From the NCBI GenBank assembly GCA_022836615.1, contig MU405257.1, forward strand, positions 186,001-250,000: a stretch of 64,000 bases of DNA, in the 5' to 3' direction. The translations under genes were made by a program, and so were the position numbers. This stretch comes from Annulohypoxylon bovei var. microspora (taxonomy: Eukaryota; Ascomycota; Sordariomycetes; Xylariales; Hypoxylaceae). The notes beneath the pieces were generated by a model. It was given only the letters and a program-made list of their open reading frames with translations, was not told where the DNA came from and ran no database searches. Of the stretch, positions 10,764 to 21,849 are shown one piece after another; within the stretch, counting starts at the first letter, position 1, and each line of letters begins with the position of its first letter.

Positions 10764-11497
10764 TTATCTCAGCGCGGCAGGTGGCGGTCCGGGAGGCGGC
10801 GCGAAGTCGCCCGCGGGTGCGGTGACGCCGGTCTGCATGGGGTCGACCTTGGAGCCTCCCATCGGCGGCGGGCCGCCGCCCTCGTACATGGGCGGCCGGT
10901 TGTTGGGGTCGTAGACTGGCGGCGGCATGGCCTGCATCCCGTACGCGCCGCCCGGGGGCGCGCCGTAGCCCGGCGCCGCCGGATAGTTGGTGTACGTGGC
11001 CTGGGGCCAGGCGTACCGCGGGTCGACGCCGGCCTTTTCTTGGCGCGAGAGGAGCCACTGTATTGGGTTGGTTAGTTTTAGGTAGTTTTGGCCGTTGATC
11101 GATTTATCGATTTCAGGAGTTGGGGGAATAGGTGGATGGGATCTTGGGGAAAAGGGAAATGGGTAAGGATAGGGGAAATACATACGCCATGGTAGGCCAT
11201 CGGCTTCAGCCCTCTGTTCACGCGCTTCTTGGCGTGCATGCGACCAAGCACCAGGTACAGCGCTAGGAGTACGGTGATGCCGAGGAATACAGACCATTTG
11301 ACGATGACGCCCGTCTGCAATGTGGCGTTAGTGATATGCTTTTAATCCAATCTAAATGGGTTCGGTGGTGGTGTTCAAATACGTACCCGAGTATACCAGA
11401 ACCAGACAAGACGACCGTTCTCCTCCTCGACATATTGACGGCGCGCCAAAGTGTCCGCCGACGGTGCGTACACCGGGATGCGAGTCTTCCCAAACAT
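10764..11497 (-). CDS. RCR-family (chitin deposition/endosomal) single-pass membrane protein with PPxY motifs
   Basis: Three exons (11497-11387, 11314-11186, 11057-10764) with GT-AG introns encode 177 aa. A short N-terminus rich in Arg and Glu ends in an aromatic patch VWFWYTR. It is followed by one membrane segment at about residues 41-60 (WSVFLGITVLLALYLVLG), then the family-typical basic stretch MHAKKRVNRGLKPMAYH and WLLSR. The C-terminal half is Pro/Gly/Tyr-rich with two PPxY ubiquitin-ligase docking motifs (PPVYD and PPMYE). Yeast Rcr1/Rcr2 have this layout, bind Rsp5 and affect chitin content and traffic from endosome to vacuole or plasma membrane. The same role here is inferred from architecture. 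Confidence 0.8.
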
Positions 11498-13431
11498 GAT
11501 GATAGCTTCTCTGCCTTCAGTCTCGAATCAATCCGAATGATAACAATCGCAATCGTAAATTAACAGTAGAACGGAATAGTAATAGGCGTATTAGAAGTGA
11601 AAAATCCAGAGCGGTAGAAAATAAAATGCACTGCACTGCGATCGCCGGTCCAGACCCTGCCGAATAAGAACGGGATGAAGAAACAAAGGAATCTGAGAAA
11701 AAGATAGAGATTAAAATGCCAAGCTTTTTTCTCAGCGGTGAAAGGGCCGGGAGATCGCTATTTCAATGGATTTATTCGGGCTGGAGTTTGACAGAGCGAA
11801 TTGTCGTTGATGCGAACAAAGGGACTGAGGGAGCCCAATTATTCAATGTATGTATGAATGGCCTTGTGTATTTTGGTGGCGTTCCTCGCAATCTGCGGCA
11901 GACTTGTTACAAAGTTGGCGTTTCAAAGGGGTCTCGAAGGACGAGAGGTGGTTGGCTGGCCGATGCTAGTTTGCTAAGGTTGCTGAGGGACCCGGTCAGG
12001 GGATGGGAGCGGATCGGGGGGAGGGGGAAGACGCGTGTTACATGCGAGCCGAACAAGCAAGCTTGACGTCGTATCGTCGACTACCGATTACGTACAGTCT
12101 GAGTATGTTCCTAAAACAGAACGCCAAGGGTGAATCGGATCGTCGTGCTTGCCCGTGCTCAGATCTTGCGAGGTTGTTTGGGAATCATTGGGAAACAGTG
12201 ATTTGCAAATATTTATGTTCGAAGGTTGCCTCTAAGTTTTGATGAATGTTTTTGACAGGTATCACTTCCAAGTTTAACTTAATTGGCAAATATATTAAGT
12301 GTAATGCGAAGTGCGAAGTGGATATAGCAAATCGGCTCCTATCGTGATTCATAATATGTATGTAACCCCTGACTTGCTAAAGTGATAGCTTAGCCGTACC
12401 TAGCCCGGCAACTAGGTCATCGAAATGACTACTTCGGACGATTTATATCTTGTTAGGTATGTAGTTAAGGGCGACAAGCTCGTGTTTGCTATAATAGCCG
12501 ACCTTGTCGTTAATAGTTCAATGACTTGTTTTAATGGTGCTACGTCTCTCCAATATGAATATATATTATTATATGATAGCACCGCGGAGCTTATTGGAAC
12601 ATGGTTCATCATTAGTACCATAAGATCGTTCACATTACTTTACATATGCATCCAAGGTGACAGCTGAGCTACACAGAGACACCGGTCTCCCCATACCATG
12701 CGGTCACATCACAGCGTATCACTAACCGAGAGCTTCTTAGGTTCTCACTGACTACACATTAGGGGCATTTATAAATTATTTGTATCACCACTTATGGCCT
12801 TATTCCCACGCCATCTTAAATCAGGAGAAGACAAGCCGACAGAGTCAAGGGGAAATGCTAATATATCCTGGGTAACCACCTGGCATTTGACTATAAATAT
12901 CGGGCTAATAGGTAAGGAGGCAGGTTAGTGTGTATGGAATACCGAAGATCTAGAAACAAACAGCTAAATTGTAAATATTGCACCCTAGGAAACCCCTTAG
13001 CACTAGCTACAAGGTAACTCAATGAACCATATATCATCCACGTAATGCATGTCGTGTCGGTTACAAATTTAACATATCGAACGCCTCTCGAGAATTCGTA
13101 GTAGTGTCCAACATTATGGAATTAGTGTAAATGCATAGGTCCTCACTAGTAACTCAAGGACTGTCTAGGTTAAAACTTTCTTCAATGTGCCCAAGCCACA
13201 TGACACGTAGCATAAACCTCGTAGTTCCGTACGACACTCTTCCGATCGGTGTAACGATCTACAGTTCTGTGTTCCTAATAAACATTCTTCGTGGTCTCGA
13301 GGTCGGTGGTACCAATCCGACTCTAGTCGTCGTTTCAATCATTCAGAGATAGCCCAACAGTGCAACATATTGTAGGTAAACGTAATAGTCCAAGCTCCAT
13401 GTCGGACAGAGCTTAGTTTCCCTTAACACCG
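11498..13431. other. 1.9-kb gene-free region upstream of the RCR-type gene
   Basis: No supportable gene. A 116-codon plus-strand frame (11716-12066) and smaller frames show no domain, no splice support and no recognisable composition. The part nearest 11500-11700 should contain the RCR gene promoter; the rest is unexplained. Confidence 0.5.
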
Positions 13432-14163
13432 TCAATACACCGGGTTGCCCCCTTCTATTCCTTCTTGCATGTGCTCTGTGGTATATGCCGCAGCGATTAT
13501 TCGTCGTCTCTCCTCGCCAGCTTCGACGATCTTCCGTAACGTGGTCATCCGTCTTTCAAACTTGTCCACAATATTAGCGTAGTCTTCGCCGTCTACTCTT
13601 TCACGGTCATGATGGCCGCTTCCACCGCCACTCGCGATGCCGGAGCCGAGTCTGCTTGCTTCCCCAGATGTCCCGCCCTCCGAGCCTAGAGCGCTGGTTT
13701 CTATACCCTCGATCCGCAACATGAGACGATCAGCTCGGCCACTGCTGTCCCCGCCTTCGTTGCCATCATTGCTCCCATCTGATGAGGCTGCGGGTATGTT
13801 ACTCAGTTGAGTATCCAGCACCGCCCACGATGACGACAAACTCGAGGCCCAAGCAACGCTGTATCCGCCTCTAGAGTCGGATTCTAATTCCAGTATCATG
13901 GCCCTAGTGTGCCTCAGGGCTGGGTCGGAGGTGGATTCGTTGATACCGGGATCAAGTTCGGCTAATGCTTGGGTTAGGATGTCTGGATCATCGTCGCTGA
14001 AGATGTAGCGCACATGTGGATGATGAGTTGTACGCGTCGATGTGTTATTCACGAGGGTGAAGATAGGCGCAAACGGAGGCGGATCGAGATCTTGGTCATG
14101 ATCGTGGTCGTGGTCGTGGGAAGCATCCGCCATTTGCGGTTGTTCCGATGCAGGCTCCGTCAT
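13432..14163 (-). CDS. Uncharacterised acidic protein with His-Asp repeat
   Basis: Single exon, 243 aa. The open frame extends to 14226 but only with a TTG, so the first ATG at 14163 (MTEPASEQPQMADAS) is used. I recognise no family. Visible parts: an N-terminal HDHDHDHDQD tract; a block APIFTLVNNTSTRTTHHP leading to VRYIFSDDDPDILTQALAEL at about 35-75, the most ordered and probably conserved segment; a Ser/Gly/Asp-rich middle; and a C-terminal helix (about 200-235: IVDKFERRMTTLRKIVEAG followed by EERRR), likely coiled coil. The VRYIFSDDDPD block suggests a peptide-binding or adaptor role rather than an enzyme, but this is speculation. The His-Asp tract might bind metal. Confidence 0.72.
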   Translation of the reverse strand: MTEPASEQPQMADASHDHDHDHDQDLDPPPFAPIFTLVNNTSTRTTHHPHVRYIFSDDDPDILTQALAELDPGINESTSDPALRHTRAMILELESDSRGGYSVAWASSLSSSWAVLDTQLSNIPAASSDGSNDGNEGGDSSGRADRLMLRIEGIETSALGSEGGTSGEASRLGSGIASGGGSGHHDRERVDGEDYANIVDKFERRMTTLRKIVEAGEERRRIIAAAYTTEHMQEGIEGGNPVY

Positions 14164-14867
14164 CTCGAAGATTGACAACCGGGAGTCATGAGGATGGTTG
14201 TTTGTAAGAGAGAGATGGAAGAGCAATTAGGATGGAAATATTGAGAATAAGGCTGGCGCATCGTGGCTCCAAGACTCCATGTGTTGGGAAGTTAATGGAT
14301 AAAGAAATGGCCCCAAACGGTTTAAATGGTTTGCTCCGAAGTAAGTACCTTTAGGTGATCACTGGAAGACTGCAGGTGCAGGTGTCCGAGTGGTGTCATG
14401 CAAGCTGCAAAGCAGTGACATCGAAGTGGTACAATACCTCCCCCAGGTACCCACCTAAGAGAAAGCCTAGCTCGCCTAACCTTAGCTGTATTTGTAGCCT
14501 TGAAGCTTCTATCTTATCTGTATGTGGGGAAACAGGAAGCTTAGAGGCTTGGCATTTTTCGGTAAGAGATGCCATATGCAGGGACAAGCTTCGTCGTGGA
14601 GAACATTGGATTTGAAGCGAATAGGCAAAAGATGCATGAGCAAGCTCCAACTATCACCGTGGACAAATGCCACATGCTATACATGTTAGATGGTTAATCA
14701 TATTATTTGAGGGATGGTGTTGTGGAGGTCACTTACTTTCGCCCACCAGATTCCGTCGCAAGTTAAACACTATGTACAAAGACTATTAACTATAAGCATA
14801 GAATAACTTATAGAAACTAGAAGAACCATTAAGGTCGAAAGCATATGGCATTGCTTGAATTTTGTCA
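14164..14867. other. Intergenic region upstream of the acidic protein gene
   Basis: About 700 bp between two minus-strand genes: the promoter of the 243-aa gene and the 3' flank of APC11. Complementary-strand ORFs of 84-86 codons overlap each other at 14355-14650 and have no support. Confidence 0.5.
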
Positions 14868-15363
14868 TCACTGATCCTCAACTATTGTGTCTTGCTGTTC
14901 TTCAGTCGGTTCCTGAGGTGCTCCAGTCTCTGGCCCCCATTCAAATTCTGTATGATATGTTAATAAGAACACCATCAAGCAAGGGTATTTCAACTCACTC
15001 TGTCGACACATTGGGCATTGTCCTTTGGCTGAGTCTTGCTTTATCCACTCCATGATGCAATGCTTTTCACGGTGTCAGCTTGTTCAATCTCCCAAAAAGC
15101 CACATTGCTTAAAACACTAACCATGTGAAAGTTGTGGCCGCATTTTCCTGATACTAAAAAGAGGTCAGTTCAATAGCTACGTATAGTATAGGAGAAATAC
15201 GAAGGATCAATCATTGCTTACAAAGACTACAATCGTCTCCAGGATATTTGCAAGTTGGGCACGTTCCGTCAAAATGGACTTGACAAATACCACACACGTC
15301 GTCTTCTGGAAGATCCCATCTCCATGTCGCAACCGCATTCCATTCCTTGATCTTGACCTTCAT
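14868..15363 (-). CDS. APC11: Anaphase-promoting complex subunit 11 (RING-H2 ubiquitin ligase subunit)
   Basis: Four exons (15363-15222, 15153-15122, 15062-14999, 14947-14868) give 105 aa. APC11 is the catalytic RING subunit of the APC/C. It binds the E2 and, with the cullin-like APC2, transfers ubiquitin to cyclins and securin in mitosis. The full RING-H2 ligand set is visible: CGIC, CPTC, DDC, KCGHNFHMHC and CPMCRQ. The start MKVKIKEWNAVATWRW is the conserved N-terminal beta strand that inserts into the APC2 cullin domain. The acceptor of exon 2 must be TTTTTAG (AG at 15154-15155). Using the next AG, 6 nt further on, would create an in-frame TGA at the junction. The C-terminal GAPQEPTEEQQ tail is acidic. 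Confidence 0.95.
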
Positions 15364-15786
15364 TGCGAGGGTATATTCTTTGAAAAAGCCTGATATTTAG
15401 TTCACTGGAGAATATCAAGAGCAAGAACAAAAACTAGTGAATCTAGAATGGGTTCTTGATGCCTTATTCTCGTGTTGCTGGCGTATGATTGTTATTTGTA
15501 GTGTAACAAAACCATCACAGTAATCCCCAATCAATTCCACTAGGTAGCTCAAACTAAACCTACATTTATGCAGCAAACCATCATGTGTGCACGCGATATA
15601 TGCATTAGCCCGGCACCGCACCCGATGCTAACAAAATGTACCCCACCATTACAATCTCATGTATGGCAGGCGCCTTTTTCGGCCAGGTAAACCTTGCTTA
15701 TCGGCAACCTACAGGGCTATTGGTAATTGGAGATTGGAGATTTTACACTTCACGCTATCGCAAACTCTATCTGCGGTTCGTTCCCT
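15364..15786. promoter_or_regulatory. APC11 upstream region, bounded by the retrotransposon
   Basis: 423 bp between the APC11 start codon and the left LTR. It must hold the APC11 promoter. The transposon insertion therefore sits within half a kilobase of an essential cell-cycle gene. No other gene is seen. Confidence 0.5.
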
Positions 15787-16003
15787 TGTGCGTCCGAGCC
15801 TCCTAATTGTACGGAATATCGTCTATGTGTAATAGACGTTATTCTGTACTAGTAAGGGTAAACTCGTGTGATCAATTGTTGATTAATCTAGGTTTCATAA
15901 TTAGCTAGATTTACACGCGATCTGAGGTTATCTCAGCAGCCCACGCTTGCCACCGCAGGTGGTCTAAGCGTTGCTGCGAAAACCCTCAGATCGGGGATCC
16001 ACA
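15787..16003 (-). repeat. 3' LTR (left copy), nearly unmutated
   Basis: 217 bp, begins TGTGCGTCCGAGCC and ends GGGGATCCACA. It aligns end to end with 21274-21490. Differences are almost all transitions, with T or A in the right copy over the first ~125 bp. In the last ~90 bp there are only two differences, and there the left copy carries the T/A state. It contains an imperfect palindrome at 15918-15993. Confidence 0.9.
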
Positions 16004-16018
16004 CCACTCTCCTCCTCC
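16004..16018 (-). other. Polypurine tract of the retrotransposon
   Basis: Read on the minus strand this is GGAGGAGGAGAGTGG directly before the LTR start TGTGGATCC. It is the expected primer for plus-strand DNA synthesis in an LTR element, and it fixes the element's orientation. Confidence 0.75.
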
Positions 16019-16380
16019 ATTATGATTATCCGTAATCATCACAAACGTAATCCTTCTTGCAGCCGCCGCCGGTCTTGTTTAAGCATCCGTTTGCTTGTAT
16101 ACCACAGGCTCCGTACGGGGTGGCCGTCGTCCACGTACGTCGGGAACAGGTTGCTGCCGTTATACTTGCTGGGGAGCATCAACCCTCCTGGGCTACGTAG
16201 CTGGTAGGTATTGCTCTGATGGTAACGATAGATTTCCTACGGGCCGTTGTAATACGGCTTATATTTACCTGCCTGTTGCCGTATCCTTAGCATCCAGTCC
16301 CCGAGAACGTAGGTATGTATCAAGCCTTTCTTTTCCTATAGATACGCTTTTACCTATTCTTGAAATATCTTCATACCATT

Positions 16381-17520
16381 GTAATAACTATGGGCCATAA
16401 GAGCCTTGTGCTGTATTGCCAGTTGCTTCTGAGTTGCGGCCTCTTCCTCCTTGGTTGGTTTGTGAGTATATTTGGCGTACTCGGTAGGTGGTTGATCTTG
16501 AGGGGGTTGCGTACCAAACATTAAGAAGAAATTGCTGTAGCTGCCAGGTTTGGTAGTACGGTTATAGATAGTTAAGGCTTGTTGGAGTAGATTAGGTAGG
16601 TTCGTAATTGTGGGATTCGCTTAATGCTTTCGGAGCATAATCCTTTTTAGGTCATCATTAGCCTTTTCTACTTTGCCATTGCCTCTAGGGCGTAGGGGAG
16701 TGACTGGTTTCACGGTGGAACCGTGCTGTTGGGTCCAGTTCACAGCTTCGTGGCCGACGAAATTCTGAGCATTGTCAGATATCCATTCCCGTGGATAGCC
16801 AAACGTTTCTCCGATCCTTATAAGTAGTGGGATACAGTCAACGAATTTCGCTGATGGTACCACTTCAGCTTCCACCCAGCCGGTAGCGTACTCGACTGCC
16901 ACCAGTATCGCCGTTTGTTTCAGGAACGTATGGTCGATTGCCCAACGCGTGAGCGGTGTTGGGGGGTGTATCGGCTGTAGATTCGGTAACAACGTATCTG
17001 GTTTCTTCATCAGTTGGCAGGAGGGACACTCAACTATAACCTAATGTGCTGCCAACGTTATCTCAGGGTGCCAAAGTAACTTTGCTACTTCCCTGAGTAT
17101 CACTCTAACCGTAGCATATCCTCGATTGTGATATATGCTTGTCAGCTGGCGAGTTATATCATCGTATTCTGGTACAAATTGCATATTCGTTGCATTAGTT
17201 GCCGTTCCTGTCGCATGTGGGGGGTCTCTGGGTGCTCTGGTGTGCTTCGAGATCTTATATAACTGATCCTGGTGCCTGACGAAATGTTTTTCTACCCATT
17301 CCTTTTTTATTACCGCTGGAAGGTCTGTTCCCTATGATAGGTGCTCGTAGATTGCTTAAAGGTCTAATCGATTAAGCTCGTGAGGGTATCGAATGGATTT
17401 TGTTACTGCTTCGTCTTTGTTGGTTGGTAGGGCTTTGTTGGTTGGGTTTAAATCGGGAGGTCTGGATAGGTAATCTGCCAGTACGTAAGCTTTACTAGGG
17501 CAATAAATGATTTGTATACT
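16381..17520 (-). pseudogene. Retrotransposon pol remnant: RNase H C-terminus and integrase
   Basis: One minus-strand frame can be followed through this whole stretch with stops only at 17356-17358, 17332-17334, 17041-17043 and 16621-16623. Each is TAA or TAG and each can be explained by one C-to-T change from CAA or CAG, the expected RIP signature. Reading along: VLADYLSRPPDL (the conserved C-terminus of the reverse transcriptase/RNase H region), then an integrase zinc-binding region (WHPEITLAAH, ECPSC), then the DDE core with WAIDHTF, WISDNAQNF and GNGKVEKANDD. The C-terminal part runs to at least 16381 (FFLMFGTQPP). It is not functional because of the stops and the missing upstream half. 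Confidence 0.85.
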
Positions 17521-20500
17521 ATAATATTTAATAGTATTTAAGAAATGTATAATCTTAGCAGGTTATTTAATCTTGGTATTAATTAGCTTAAACAATTTAT
17601 AATTTATAATTACCGTAATTTTTCTTCCTTTTACTTAATAATATTAATGTTATAATAATAATATAATTTTTAATAATTTTTTTTTTTAAATTAAATAATG
17701 TGTTTATATATCCGTGAGCTTTTTAAAAAAATAAGTTATTAAATATAAAACGTTTTAATTATTATGAAAATATAATTAAAATAAAATTATTTTAATATAT
17801 AATTTATTAATGTTTAATTTAATTATTAAAAATAATTTTTAATTAAATTATTATATTATTAATATAATAATAATTAAATCACGAATTTTTTTTTATATTA
17901 TTATCGTTTTTACGTTTAATTTAATAAATTTATCCTTAAATTTATTCGTAAAAATTATTAATAAAATTATTATTATTAAATAATTTTTTATTAAATGTTT
18001 AAAATAATTTATTATATTAATAAACGTTTTAATTTATATAATCGTTTTAAATTTAAAATGATTTTTAATTATTACCACTTTAATTAAGTTTACTTTAATG
18101 TTAATTTTAAAAATAATAAAATTAAAAAAAACTTTTTTTTTAACGAAAAATTAAAACTTAAAAGTATTAATAATTATGTCGTATATTATAAAACGTTTAA
18201 AAACCATTAAAAATTATTTATATAATTATTTTTTTATATCGGTTTATATTATTATATTATTTAATAATTTAATTAATTATTTAATAAAAAAAATTATAAT
18301 TTTTTTTATAAGTGTTTAAAACGTTATTAAAGCGTTTATTAAGCCGAATAATATTATTATTTATTCGTATATTCCGAATAAAGTTACGAAAGTTGTTTTT
18401 TCGCGGTATAATTCGTATATAAATATATGTTAAAACTTGTTTTTTAAATTAATAAAAGCGTATTATTTATAACTTAATACTTTTTAAATTTAATTTATAA
18501 TATTAAGTAATAAATGCGCGTTTTTTTTTATACATTTATTAATTTTTTAATAATCGTAATAAAAACGTTAAATTATATTTAAATTTATTTTATTTAATAT
18601 AACCGTTTAATTAAATGCTTTTTTAAAGGTAAATAATAATAATAAAACTTAAAGATTTTTATTTTTTTAAATAATTTTTCCTTTATGTTTTTTAATAAAT
18701 TTATGTAACGTTTATTTTTATTATAAATTATATTTTTTTAAAAAAAGTTTTATAAGTAAAAAATCATTTATATCGATATAATATTATGTTTTTATAATTA
18801 TATTTATTCGTTATTTTTTTTCGTTAAAAAATTTAAATATTTTATTAATATAAATGTTTAAATAAACGTTAATTATATTATTTATAATAAATGTATTTTT
18901 ATGTTATTATAATTTAAATTTATAAAAAACGTTAAAAATTAATTTTTATACGTAATTAATTAACACTTTATTAATTGGTTTTAAAGTAAGTTTTCTTTTA
19001 TATCTTTATAATATAATAATTTTTTTATTTACCTTGTTTTTACATTAAATTTTTTATTTATAAAATATATTTTTTTTAAATATAAGGTTTTTTAAAAACG
19101 TTTTATTTAAAATAATTTTTATTAACATTATAAATAAAACATTATATTTATTTTTAATTTTAAATTTTATTATAATAATAACATTTTTTATTATATATAA
19201 CTTTAAACCGTTTATTTTTATTATGGTAAATAATTACCTCGTTTCGTATTTTTATAAATTTTTTATTAAAAATTATAAAATGTAATAAACTACGTAATTA
19301 TAATTAAAAAAGGTTATGAAATGTTTTTTATCGTTTAATTTAATTATAAAAAAATTATATTACTTTTTATATCCTTTTTTAATTAATTTATTTTTATGTG
19401 GTAATAATTTAAAACCATTATTTATTTTTATTAAATAAATATAATTATTTTAATTTTCGTTATTAAAATTATTAAATAAATTAACAAGCTTTAAATTAAT
19501 ATTTAATTTAATTAATGCTTTTATTAAATTTTATTAATTTTATTTTTTATTTTCGTTTTTTATAAAATGGATTTATTTATTATTACTTTTATTTTTCCAT
19601 TTATTATAAACATTTTAAACTTTTTTTTTTAAATTTTTAATAATCGTTATTATTTTTTTTAAATAAGGTGCTTTTTAACGTAACTTTCTTAAATTTTATT
19701 AAATATATTAAGGTTTTTTAAAAAAAATATAATTTTTAAATATAATTTTTTATTTAATAACTTTTTTTATTATAATTAAAACATTTATTATTAAATGTTT
19801 TTATTATAAATCCGCTTTTTTTTTAATTAAATTAATTTATCGATTATTTTATTTAAAATTTAATATTATTATTTATTATATTATTATTAATATTATTTTT
19901 ATTAAATTTTAAGGTTTTAATTAAATTATATTTAATTAAGTTATTATTATTTTTAATATTTATAAATTATAAAAAAGTATTATTATATTATAAAATGTAA
20001 TAATTATTACGGGTATATTATATATTTTATTTTTAATTAATATTTAAATAATTAAAATTATTTATTATATTGTTTTTTTTATTATTTAAATTATATTTAA
20101 AAAACCGATTTAATTGTGAAATAATAACCATATATTTAATGCGTAAATGCGTAATAAATTAATTAATATTTTATAATTTTAATATAAGTTTTTAATGCAT
20201 ATAAAAAACTTATAAAAAGCTTTTTATATTTTTTTTATAAAGTTTATAAAACTTTTATTTTATTACGGTAATAAGGTTATAAATATAATAAATAAATTAT
20301 AAAATATGTAATATTTTTTTAATATTTAAAATATTATTTTTAAAAATGTAATTTAAGTTAACTTTTACGTTTATACGTAAATTATTATTTATTAAAAATT
20401 ATTTAATAATTTTATAAAATTTTTTATAATTTATAAAAAATAAAGTATTAAAATTACTTTTAATTTATTTTATATTTTATTAAGTTTATTTAAAACGGTA

Positions 20501-21400
20501 TAATCCGTTTATATTAATTTTAATAATAAAAATATTATTATTTTTTTTTTTTTTTTATATTTAAAGAATTTATATACCTTAATAAATAATATAACTTTTA
20601 ATTAAATTTACTTAACTTTTCTTTTTTAATTAATTTAAGTTTCGTTTAAAATGTTAATTTTTTAAAAGTTAAATTTTTTATTAAAAAAACGTTCATTTAA
20701 TGTACGGTTTTTAAGTTATTTTAAATATAAAAACGATTATAAATTAAAATTATACCATTTAATGTAACGGGTATTTAAAAATTTATTTAAATTATATAAT
20801 AATAAGTTTAACGGTTTAATTTAATTTTAATCCGATATTAAATTTTTATTAATATGGTGTAAAAACGGTTAAACCGTTTTCGTTATTATTATAATTATCG
20901 TAAAATTTATTATTAAATTAAATATATATTTAAATTAATTATTTATATTTTTATTTAAATTTTCGTTAATTTTTATTTAATTAAAAATTAATAATTTAAG
21001 CCGTAAATGGATTTAATAAATTAAGTTATTATAATTCTTTTAAAAATTAATAAAATTAATAATATTAAAAATTTTAATAACGTTAAAAATATTTATTATT
21101 ATTTTATTTTTACTTTTAATTTTACCTTTAATTTTACCGGTTAATTCGTTAAGCAAATTAAAGCTTTTAAATATAATTTCGAAAGTTAATATAAAAGGTA
21201 TAAAAATATAAAAAAAAAATATAAAAATAAATTAATTTACGTTATTAATGTTTTATTTACGTAAATAATTATTTATGCGTTCAAGCCTTTTAATTATACG
21301 GAATATCATTTATATATAATAAACATTATTTTATATTAATAAAAATAAACTCATATAATCAATTATTAATTAATCTAGGTTTCATAATTAATTAAATTTA
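17521..21400. other. RIP-type AT-rich block within the retrotransposon
   Basis: Extremely AT-rich: three 60-base lines counted by eye (17701, 17761, 19381) hold 10, 2 and 5 G+C. Remaining C is often in CpG or ApC context while CpA and TpG are scarce, and no open frame survives. Where this block overlaps the right LTR, comparison with the left LTR shows C-to-T and G-to-A changes on both strands. This fits repeat-induced point mutation. In fungi such blocks normally carry H3K9 and DNA methylation. Confidence 0.85.
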
Positions 21401-21490
21401 CACGCGATCTGAGGTTATCTCAGCAGCCCACGCTTGCCACCGCAGGTGGTCCAAGCGTTGCTGCGGAAACCCTCAGATCGGGGATCCACA
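21274..21490 (-). repeat. 5' LTR (right copy), half RIP-mutated, half intact
   Basis: 217-bp counterpart of 15787-16003. Up to about 21396 it is converted to AT-rich sequence by transitions, while 21397-21490 is nearly identical to the left copy. The intact part includes a 76-bp imperfect palindrome (21405-21480) whose outer arms are CGATCTGAGG and CCTCAGATCG. Confidence 0.9.
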
Positions 21491-21849
21491 CCCTCACCAC
21501 CCATGATTTGTTTACATACAAGTGCCTACTCTCTTAGAGGATTGGATGCGACAAAGGAAGTGACGATTACAGGTACTCAATAAAGACCCCGCACTTCACA
21601 ATTTCATAAGCTCTCTAGCAAATTGAAAAATCATTCGTTCATCCGAACATCACTTTGTTCTGCTCAATCAGAATTGCTCAACCGCCATTCCGGACGACAT
21701 ACTGATCTAGATACCTCCTTTCTGGGCGGCGACAAAACAGAAAACTTGTCTTTGAAGTCACCATACCCGAATACGGATATTCACGATCGACATCTACGCA
21801 TTTACGTGCATAAACCACATAAAAGAGCTACCCATTGAGCGGTCTAGCT
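21491..21849. promoter_or_regulatory. Upstream region of the sulfurtransferase gene
   Basis: 359 bp between the right LTR and the chosen ATG. A 71-codon frame (21623-21838) ends just upstream of the ATG and has no features; it lies in the probable 5' leader. Confidence 0.45.

Larger units (their letters stand above)
15787..21490 (-). mobile_element. Ty3/Gypsy LTR retrotransposon, RIP-mutated, partly preserved
   Basis: A 5.7-kb element read on the minus strand. It is bounded by two 217-bp direct repeats that begin TGTG (TATG in the mutated right copy) and end CACA. The tetranucleotide CCCT flanks both ends (15783-15786 and 21491-21494), consistent with a 4-bp target duplication. A polypurine tract abuts the left LTR on the minus strand (16004-16018), so the left LTR is the 3' LTR. 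Order RNase H then integrase (minus strand) places it in Ty3/Gypsy rather than Ty1/Copia. About 3.9 kb (17.5-21.4 kb), which should hold gag, protease and reverse transcriptase, is unreadable AT-rich sequence. The left 1.7 kb retains normal composition with only a few stop codons. The element is dead. Confidence 0.9.

Noticed and set aside
11716..12066. 116-codon open frame with hydrophobic start
   Set aside because: No conserved feature, basic random-looking C-terminal half and no splice partners; probably chance in a 1.9-kb gene-free region.
12860..12885. Short GGGTAACCACCTGG stretch recalling the 3' part of 5S rRNA
   Set aside because: Only about 14 bases match loosely; the rest of a 5S gene (about 120 bp) is absent.
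17521..21273. Possible mitochondrial or plasmid-derived insertion because of extreme AT content
   Set aside because: It is bracketed by LTRs of one element, continues the pol frame at its left edge and shows transition damage in the right LTR, so RIP explains it better.
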